Assembly: GCA_030620095.1 (NCBI GenBank)
Contig: JAUTXW010002382.1
Location: 1 to 64,000 of the forward strand
Length of the DNA stretch: 64,000 bases
Reading direction: 5' to 3'
Source of the DNA: Kuschelorhynchus macadamiae
Lineage: Eukaryota; Arthropoda; Insecta; Coleoptera; Curculionidae
In this document: positions 56,775 through 64,000 of the stretch, piece by piece
How positions within the stretch are numbered: the first letter of the stretch is position 1
Layout of the letters: each line of letters begins with the position of its first letter
The notes under the pieces: generated by a model
Databases searched by the model: none
What the model saw: only the letters and a program-made list of their open reading frames with translations
Told to the model about the DNA's origin: nothing
Translations under genes and position numbers: made by a program

Positions 56775-59090
56775 CAGGGTGTCAAATAGTACTTGTACAA
56801 ACATTAAGTCTGACTAATTTTAGGATGAAAAGTTCATATGAACATGGCTGAAACGGCTTTGTTTCTGAGATACAGGGCGTCCAAAAAACAATTTTATTTT
56901 GTTTTTTGCTTATATTTTTGTTAAGGAACATGACAATTGGACAAAATTTGGAATTCTGGGTATATTGATGACGAGAAATTCAAATATTAACTTAGTTTTT
57001 TATTTAATGTTCGCAGGCGCCACATACAATGTTGTACCTAAATTTAATTAACCATAACTTTTTTGTGAACCCTTTAATGTCATTTTTGACTAGGCACCTA
57101 TTCTCCATTTAATTCTACATAAAAAGGTGCTTAGTATTTGTCGCTAGTAGCAGCCATTTTGGATAAAAAAGGGTTTGAAGTTAAATCAGCGAGATTTTCG
57201 AGATTTCGAAAAATAAGCAAAAAATGTATCTTTTATTGATTGTATTATCAGGTAAAAAACTTAAATCTTTTACAAGACTAAAACTAAACTAGTTAATAAC
57301 ATTATTTTACAATAATTGTTGAAAATGACCACCGCCTACGTCAACGCATGCAATAAGTCGCCTTAACATTGATTGCCGAACTCTTTCAAATATACCTGGC
57401 GTCTGATTAATAACGGCACAAGATTCAAATATCCTATTCCTTAGATCTTGTTCATTTTGGACTGGACTTTTAAAAACCAAAGACTTCAAGTGACCCCACA
57501 GAAAATAATCCAAAGGATTCAAATCTGGTGATCTGGGAGGCCAGGCTTGTGGTCCAGCTCTTCCTATCCAAGGGTTAGGATAATTCTCGTCCAGAAATTG
57601 ACGAGCAACGACACTAAAGTGTGGGGGAACTCCGTCGTGCATTAACCACATCCTGTTTCTGGTTTCTAAGTCAGCTTCTTCTAAATAGTTGGGAAGTTCG
57701 TGCTCCAAAAACCTTCGATATTCTTCGCCATTAAGCCTTTGCGGAAGAATGCAAGGTCCAATAAGGTGATCACCGATAATTCCTACCCAAATATTGAGAG
57801 AAATAGCACCTGAAAACGATTTTCTCTGATAGCATTCGGATCATCCTCAAGCCAGATATGGTTGTTACGAAAGTTAATTATGGAATTTCGAGAAAACGAG
57901 GCTTCATCTGTGAAAAGCACATGGCTTAAGAAATCCGGGGTTCGTACTAATCTATTACGCAACCAAACACAAAAATCGAGTATGAGGGAAAAATCTCTAG
58001 ATAATAGAGCCTGTACACGTTGCATATGATAAGGATAAAGTTGTTGGGACCTTAAAATTTGCGAAACAACTGTTTGTAATATTCAATTCAAGAGCTATTT
58101 TACGTGTACTAGTTTGCGGGTCTTCTTCAATTTTGTTTAACACAGCTTCTTCAATCTCAACTGTTCGAACTGTTGCAGGAATTCCTGGAACATCTATTGT
58201 TCTTTTAAAGCTGCCAGTTTTACAAAGTCTTGCCTGAATATTAATAAAAGTGCTTGTGCATTACCGCGAGCCATTCCATAAGTAAAATGAATGTCTGCCA
58301 TTTCTGCATTGATATATTGGTACATTTTGGACAAAACACACGATAAATTATTACTTATAATGCCAAATGATAAGAAACTACTTGTTTTATTCTAAATCAA
58401 CTGCCTTGACTGATTCGGCTACCATGGAAACCTCTCAATTGTTTTCCAAGGCCTGCTGTGGATTCACCTATACTACTTTCTTGTGTACTACGGCTGCAGA
58501 GGAAAGATGCATCACATTTTTACAATTTTATTATTTTTATCCAATTTTCACTAATTTGGTAATTGTCATGTTAATGTAGAGTAATAGCACATGATTTTGA
58601 AAAAGTATTTTTTCGCTTATTTTTCAAAATCTCGGAAATGATTCAATTTAAAAAAATTCAACGCAGATTTAACTTCAAACCCTTTTTTATCCAAAACGGC
58701 TGCTTTTAGCGACAAATACTAAGAGTAACTTTTTTATGTAAAATCGAGAATAGTCAAAATAGTGAAAAATGACATAAAAGGCTTCACAAAAAAGTTATGG
58801 CTAATTAAATTCAGGAACAACACTGTATGTGGCGCCCCCTAACATTAAATAAAAAACTATGCTAATATTTGAATTTCTCGTCATCAATATACCCAGAATC
58901 CCAAATTTCGTCCAATTGTCATGTTCCTTAACAAAAATATAGGCAAAAAACCAAATAAAATTGTTTTTTTGGACGCCCTGTATCTCAGAAACAAAGCCGT
59001 TTCAGACCCATGTTCATATAAACTTTTAATCTTAAAATTAGTCAAAGAATCACCCCTTAAAGTTTGTACAAGTACTTAATTGACACCCTG
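56775..59090 (-). mobile_element. DD41D mariner-like element with arms of about 480 bp
   Basis: Left tip CAGGGTGTCAAATAGTACTT and right tip complement CAGGGTGTCAATTAAGTACT, with TA outside both (56773-56774 and 59091-59092). The arms run to about 57235 and from about 58595, sharing a GATACAGGGCGTCCAAAAAA block, GAATTTCTCGTCATCAATAT (right-arm orientation), CGCCACATACA(A/G)TGTTGT-type sequence and AAACCCTTTTTTATCCAAAA. The transposase lies between on the minus strand. Flanks match parts of the 62-63 kb repeat (GGAGAGGACCAATA on the left and a CAGTTCRTCCTG block on the right), so this element inserted into that repeat. Confidence 0.9.
57307..58325 (-). pseudogene. DD41D mariner-like (rosa-type) transposase, nearly complete
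   Basis: The start MYQYINAEMADIHFTYGMA at 58325 is the conserved MLE N-terminus. After a shift come TIDVPGIPATVRTVEIEEAV and STRKIALELNIT, and after another LRSQQLYPYHMQRVQALL. From 58025 the chain is open to 57783 (HVLFTDEASFSRN with first Asp; NNHIWLEDDPNA). After one shift NIWVGIIGDHLIGPCILPQR and LNGEEYRRFLEHELP lead into the open end 57708-57307: MWLMHDGVPPHFS (second Asp) and AWPPRSPDLNPLDYFLWG (third Asp), with 41 residues between. It ends GGGHFQQLL. Few lesions, so relatively recent. Confidence 0.85.
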
Positions 59091-59092
59091 TA

Positions 59093-59364
59093 TGACAGTT
59101 CATCCTGTAATAAATCATTTATTGCACCATCATTTGTTCTAAGTAAATTCACAAAAAGGACTACAGACATAGAAGAAATAGATATCACAAAAGTTTTATG
59201 GATTTTTCTAAACAGTATAGTCAGGATGTGCTGAACAACAATAATAATACCTCATAAAAAATTTAGTCGACTTAACTCGTAGTCATATATTGCTGATCAT
59301 CATAGTCTTAAACTAACATTATTTGATCTTAAAGTATATGTGGTGGTGTTCTTTTTATGACTAT
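59093..59364. other. Flank of the MLE, no gene
   Basis: Begins with GACAGTTCATCCTGTAAT, matching 62175-62192; otherwise unremarkable. Confidence 0.35.
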
Positions 59365-60344
59365 CTTATCTCATTTGGCTTCTAAGAGAAAAAATCACTT
59401 ATACCTAATTATATTAACCGCGAAGAAATTATTACAGAGGACTCCAAAAATACGAAAAAACTTCCCCATATTCTTTCTCCGATTCACCATTAAATGGGGA
59501 GATAAACCATCCTAAAGATAGACTTTCAGCTGATAAAAGAAAACATCTTAAGTCTGCGTCCTTATAAATATCTTACCGCATAAAAACAACATTATAAATG
59601 CAAATTTATTCCCCTGTTAAATTTGTTTGCACAAGACTTGTGGGATAACCAAAATCCAACGAAGACTTTGCTTTTTCTTGCCTGTATCGATAGATAAGAC
59701 ATCATTTCCTTTGATTACCAAGCATTTCATTTAATTTGCTGTTAATAAGATATTTACTTTTTAGCGATATTGTTTGTTATTTAGATGCCTTAAAAGTAAT
59801 GTAATTTATCTTAATGTAGAGTTTCTCTGTATAGGATAGCAGCAATACTTATTAATCGTGGAACAACCAAAATCAAGCGAAGACTTCACATTTTCTTTCC
59901 TCTGTCAATAGATCGGAGGAAATCAAAAAGTCCTCTCTGTGACATTTTAAGGAATTTTCTTCTCTGATGTACCAACCATTTTCCATCATTTGCTGTTTAT
60001 GAGATATTGACTTGTTGCGATATTATTGGTTACTTAGATGCCTTTAATATTCTATATTTCTCTGTACAGCAAAGAAGCAAAACACATTAAATTTTATTTA
60101 TGAAGATAAGCGTACGAAATATTTCAAAATGTGGTTTTAATTAGGGCTATTAAATCATGTTATATTACTAATATTTCAATTTGCGATTAATTTAATAATG
60201 GATGCTTACAATCAAAGGGGGAAAGTGGGAAATATTAATAAACTTAAAAAAATTGCAAGAATATTTGAAAAGGAGAGGACCAATATATGCTGTTTCCAAT
60301 AAACTTGTATTCGTTTTTTCTTTCCATTTGCTTCTTCCTGGGGG

Positions 60345-60527
60345 TTATAGATGCCTCACGGTTGCAACACCGTTCTCTACCCTGGAAATTGCTCCTGTGG
60401 CCCTTGCACTGGGGTTACTCCCCTCGGTCGGGGCTGTTATGGAGTCCTGACGCCTTGTATCTCTGTCTCCTGTTGGATTCCCAGGGTGCCTTCATGATTT
60501 ACTACTTCTTTTCGACCTTGTCGACAT
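60345..60527 (-). pseudogene. Retroelement-like ORF, copy A (deleted)
   Basis: From ATG 60527 the frame reads MSTRSKRSSKS, a stop, RHPGNPTGDRDTRRQDSIT, then APTEGSNPSARATGAISRVE to TAA at 60345. It matches copy B at 63156-63627 closely but lacks about 300 bp corresponding to 63170-63467. Rich in Ser, Arg and Pro with no recognised domain. Confidence 0.5.
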
Positions 60528-61290
60528 TTTATATACAATTGACTTATTTTGCTATCTTCATTGTCCTTTAACCAATCAGGCATCGTTGTTAGTCTGGTCC
60601 CTCGTTACTCTAGACTATTCCTAGATTATGTTCCCGCAGAGTAACCGGGGTGCCTAGCCGTCTTTGGGTGCGAAAACTGTCTATCAGTATCCTGTCTCTT
60701 CCCGTAGGAATCTGAGATGCGCAACCCGTTTATCATCTTCTTACAAGTCCACTGTTTATATATATACAATCTGGGACTGTTATCTCTCTTCCTTCCGAGG
60801 TGCCTACTCTTAAGAAGTTGTCAATCAGACTCTTCCTGTTTCCTCGTATATATTTCCTCACGCCCGCTCCGTAGGTAATGCGCACCAAATTCTCAACCTT
60901 CCTTAATATTTTTAGCGTCTTTCTAACCCCGTTCCGTAGAGTGCCGCAAAAATTACTTCTTACATCTAACACTTTCACTTAAAGGGAGCCTGCCCGTATC
61001 GGACGGCAAACCTCTTCCCTGACCCCAAGAGCCCGCTATAAGGGGCGGCTCCTCAGAGGCACTAGAAAATAAATTTCGGGCTGTAATGTTCTTTATGGAA
61101 AACAGCAAATTTATTCAAACTTGGCCACAAAAACAAAAATCTCCTACACCTCCTTCGTGTACTATCCTGTGGACCACAACCCAGTCATTCACTCTTTCCG
61201 AGTCTCATACCTGGAGGTCTGCACTGTCACTCTCGTAGACGAAACCGTTCGTGCTCTACACTTAAGGAACTTCGCCTAAAATTTGCCCTG
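60528..61290 (-). other. GC-richer 5' region of the copy A retroelement
   Basis: 60528-61010 is parallel to 63628-63930, sharing CCTCGGT, CCGCAGAGTAACCSSGGTG, TARGYRATGCGYACCARRTT and AACCCCGTTC blocks. Position ahead of the ORF start suggests an LTR or 5' untranslated region; the ends have not been defined. The minus-strand open frame 60733-60978 within it is not conserved as protein in copy B. Confidence 0.4.
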
Positions 61291-62339
61291 GAGGTCTTCG
61301 CCTAAGAAAACGTGCCAGTCTTGTTACACCAGGAAAGTAGGTATTCACCTGGGGATCTACTACTTGACTGATCGATTTATCTGCCCTACTGCCCGCGATT
61401 CTGAATTTACGCGCTTATCTATAGCCAGAGACTGTAGTGGGGATTCCACAACAGTTACCTTATCTCGTTTGGTATCTAATGCAGAAAACACTTCTACCTA
61501 ATTATATTAACCGCGAAGAAGTTATTATCAAGAATACCTAAAAGTGACTTTTGAATAAAATAGATACCAAAAGAACACATCTTAAGTCTGCGTCCTTATA
61601 AATATCTTACCGCATAAAAACAACATTAAAAAGGCAAATTTATTCCCCTGCTTAAATATGTTTGCACAAAACTTGTGGAACAACCAAAATCAAAAGAAGT
61701 CTTTAATTTTTCGTCCCTGTGTCAACAGAACAGAGCAAATCGAAAAGTTCTCTATTTGTGACATATTAAGAAATTCTCTTCTTTGATGTACCAACCATTT
61801 TACTTAATTTGCTGTTTATGAGATTTTGACTTGTGGTGATATTATTCGTTACTTAAATGCCTTTAACAGCAATATAATTTATCTTAATACAATCATACGT
61901 ATCTTGTACAGCAAAACACATTAAATTTTATTTATGAAGAGAAGCATACGCGATATTCCAAAATGTAAGCTTTATTAGTGCTATTAAAACATGTTTTAAT
62001 ATAATTATTCCAATTTGCATTATATTTTAGTGATTAATGAAACAATGGATGTTTATAATTAAAAGACAGCGGAAGCATTAATTAATTTAAAAAAATATTT
62101 TGACTTCAATGCCAAGTGCTTAATTTATTTAACTTACAAGAATTTTTTGAAAATAGTTTCGGCAAAATATATGCCAGTTCGTCCTGCAATTTTTTTTTAT
62201 TGCACTCTCATTTATTACCCAACTTCAAAAAAGGAGGGGGTTATCAATTGGACCCTGTGTAAATAGGAAATATTTAAAATATTGTTGACGTGGTCACATA
62301 GCAGGCATATTAAAAAAATCTTAAAAATGGCAGAAAGAC

Positions 62340-62905
62340 GCTATTTTGAACAGTTTACGAACGCTATATTGAACAATATATGTTCTCGCCGATGTAAAAA
62401 ATGATATTCTTAAATCATATGATGATAATAAAATTACTGAAAATTTTATAAAACCATTTTTGTCGGATCGTAGTGCTTTATTAAATATCCGCTGAGGTGT
62501 CCCACAGGGTAGTATATTAGACCCTTTACCGTACACAGTGTATACCTTCAATTTTTTTAGCTCTCTTAGGGATTGCAACCCACATTTTTACGCTGACGAT
62601 ACCCAAATTTTCTTTTCGTTCTCTGAAGAGGATTTGGTCCAAGCCAAAGAAATAATTAATACTGATCTGAACTCTTTTTATAAGCTCCGGTCATCCGATC
62701 ATCTCCTTCAATTTAACCCAATCATCATCTGCTCTCATTTTTGGAAACGACTCACAAACAACCAGTGTAAAAACAACCCTTAAAATAAAACTGAACCTTG
62801 CTTGCTTATTCAGACACTGGCAAGATTTTGGGACTATTGCTAGATACGCAGTTGCGATTTAGGGAGCATGTTACAGCTAAACTTAGAATATCGTACGGCT
62901 ACCTT
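62340..62905 (+). pseudogene. Jockey-type RT fragment with YADD motif
   Basis: Blocks NDILKSYDDNKITENFIKPF, GVPQGSILDPLPYTVY, then from 62538 an open stretch DCNPHFYADDTQIFFSFSEE (YADD at about 62590) and DLVQAKEIINTDLNSFYKL. After a shift, GKILGLLLDTQLRFREHVTA (about 62822-62880). This is the RT palm through the post-YADD region. A stop and frameshifts show it is dead. It breaks off into the repeat motif TGTTATATTACTAATATTCC at 62911. Confidence 0.85.
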
Positions 62906-63155
62906 TCTTGTGTTATATTACTAATATTCCAATGTGCAATATATTTTAGAATGGTTCATGTAATAATCGATGCTTATTATCAAAGGGCAGTGAAATATTA
63001 ATAAATTTAAAAAAGTGCTTTATTTATTAAACACGCAAGAATTTTTAAAAATTAATTAAGGCAAAATTTTAAGGAGAGGACCAATATATGCTAGTTTTGT
63101 TCCCAACAAACTTGTATTCGCCTTTTTTCTTTCTATTTCCTTCTTCCTGGAGGTA

Positions 63156-63627
63156 CTAGATGCCTCGTTTATGACGCATCACGTCATAAGAAGTCGTGTT
63201 TGCAATAAGCGTGTTTGTTTCGCTTTCTTTTAACACTTTACCGTTTTCTCGACATTCTAGGTTAATCCCTAGGTCTCCTCGTGCTTCGACTAGCTCTGGA
63301 GATGCATGACTCAGAGTTTCCTCAATATTTACTGGGAACGGGAACGTAACATCCTCCTGGCCAAGCCACTTTTCTCTCAGACTCTGGGACTCAGAATCTG
63401 ATTTTCGTCTATTATTTCCACTATTCTCCCTGTCCTTAGGGTCTACTGACGGCAGGTGCAAGTTCACAGTTGCAACACTGTTCTTTGCCCTGGTAATCGC
63501 TCCTGTGACCCTCGCATCGGGGTTATCTTCCTCGGTCGGGGCTGTTATGGAGCCCTGAAGCTTTATTTTCTGTTAGACTCCCAGGATGCCTTAGTGATTT
63601 ACTACTTTTTTTAGACCTTGTCGACAT
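63156..63627 (-). pseudogene. Retroelement-like ORF, copy B (longer)
   Basis: From ATG 63627 the frame reads MSTRSKKSSKSLRHPGSLTE and needs one frameshift near 63530 to continue as KLQGSITAPTEEDNPDARVT, then AITRAKNSVATVNLHLPSVD and an open hydrophilic stretch (RRKSDSESQSLREKWLGQED, EETLSHASPELVEARGDLG) to TAG at 63156. About 155 residues, rich in Ser, Arg, Glu. Two copies with the same start argue for a real gene. It could be the N-terminus of a gag-like or ORF1 protein; no zinc knuckle or other domain is visible. Confidence 0.5.
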
Positions 63628-64000
63628 TTTATATAAAATTGAATTTTTGCTGTTCATCGGCCTCTAGCTTATCAGGCACCCTGGTTAGCCCGGTCCCTCG
63701 GGTTCCTAGGTTACTCTAGACCATTCTCAGATTATGTTTCCGCAGAGTAACCCCGGGTGTCTAGCCTTTAACGCGGGTGGCTTGCCTCGCAAACCTTCGC
63801 ACGCCCCCTTTGTAGGCGATGCGTACCAGGTTCTCAATCTTCTTTAATATTTCCTTCCTTCCTTAACCCCGTTCTATAGGGCGCCGCAAAAATCACTTCA
63901 TATATTATAACAAACATAGAAAAAGACTCCAAGTCTCGGTCTCATTAAATTATAATTTTACAATTCAAAACGAACATGACACGTGTTTCGCCCTTTTCCC
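63628..64000 (-). other. 5' region of the copy B retroelement, running to the window edge
   Basis: Parallel to 60528-61010 up to about 63900 and then unique to the edge. No coding frame on either strand. Confidence 0.4.

Larger units (their letters stand above)
59365..63900. repeat. Tandem duplication of a unit of about 2.1 kb carrying retroelement sequence
   Basis: The marker CCTAATTATATTAACCGCGA occurs at 59406 and 61499. Downstream of each, the same markers follow in order: CATCTTAAGTCTGCGTCCTT (59544, 61577), CCGCATAAAAACAACATTA, GTGGRAYAACCAAAATCMAM, TTAAATTTTATTTATGAAG (60085, 61919), CATGTTATATTACTAAT-like, AGGAGAGGACCAATATATGC (60269, 63070), and the minus-strand ORF with its 5' region. 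The second unit also holds an RT fragment (62340-62905) inserted between two copies of the CATGTTATATTA motif. Within the first unit a sub-block of about 220 bp is itself duplicated (59636 and 59857). Confidence 0.75.

Overview
This is a window of AT-rich nuclear DNA from an animal, most likely an insect. The evidence is the mass of degenerate mariner-like elements (MLEs) with TACAGGGTGT-type ends, Tc1 elements, Jockey-type non-LTR retrotransposons, Penelope-like elements (PLEs) with GIY-YIG endonucleases, insect-length introns and (TA)n microsatellites. The order cannot be fixed from the sequence; a repeat-rich beetle is a reasonable guess. There is no bacterial gene organisation. No complete host gene can be recognised; the best host-gene trace is one terminal exon encoding a RanBP2-type zinc finger near 32.1 kb.

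Layout. 0-1.7 kb: Jockey-clade retrotransposon running off the left edge (minus strand). 2.2-3.1 kb: a stray Tc1 end and a MITE (miniature inverted-repeat transposable element). 3.6-5.8 kb: a long-TIR mariner-like element whose dead transposase carries a 53-nt intron. 5.9-11.4 kb: diverged copies of an unnamed modular repeat, plus a PLE remnant with two hammerhead-like motifs. 11.48-14.18 kb: copy 1 of a TA-flanked DDE element. 15.3 kb: MITE. 16.0-18.0 kb: broken hAT transposase. 19.0-22.0 kb: MLE with arms of about 480 bp. 22.4 kb: near-perfect 264-bp palindrome. 25.3-26.3 kb: dead MLE. 27.2-28.6 kb: non-autonomous TIR element. 28.8-31.1 kb: RT fragment, modular repeat and a nearly complete but broken PLE. 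32.99-36.44 kb: hAT element with an 8-bp target duplication, itself hit by a PLE with a 12-bp duplication. 36.6-37.4 kb: dead DD41D MLE. 37.8-38.6 kb: palindromic element. 38.96-39.97 kb: another hAT-type element with an 8-bp duplication. 40-45.6 kb: the only long stretch poor in recognisable transposons. 45.9-46.5 kb: dead MLE. 47.23-54.37 kb: copy 2 of the TA-flanked DDE element, split inside its (TA)n tract by a 4.2-kb foldback element that holds an apparently intact, intron-containing Tc1 transposase. 55-64 kb: Jockey RT fragments, a DD41D MLE with long arms, and a tandemly duplicated retroelement block with an unfamiliar ORF on the minus strand.

The genes do not form a pathway; the window is a layered record of transposition. 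Relative ages can be read from nesting: PLE into hAT, hAT beside an MLE, foldback into a microsatellite inside a DDE element, Tc1 at the foot of a foldback arm, and an MLE into the retroelement block. The one coding unit that looks functional is the Tc1 transposase at 49.44-50.65 kb (339 residues after removing a 189-nt intron). Four separate elements have inverted arms of about 400-830 bp, and several elements adjoin (TA)n tracts.
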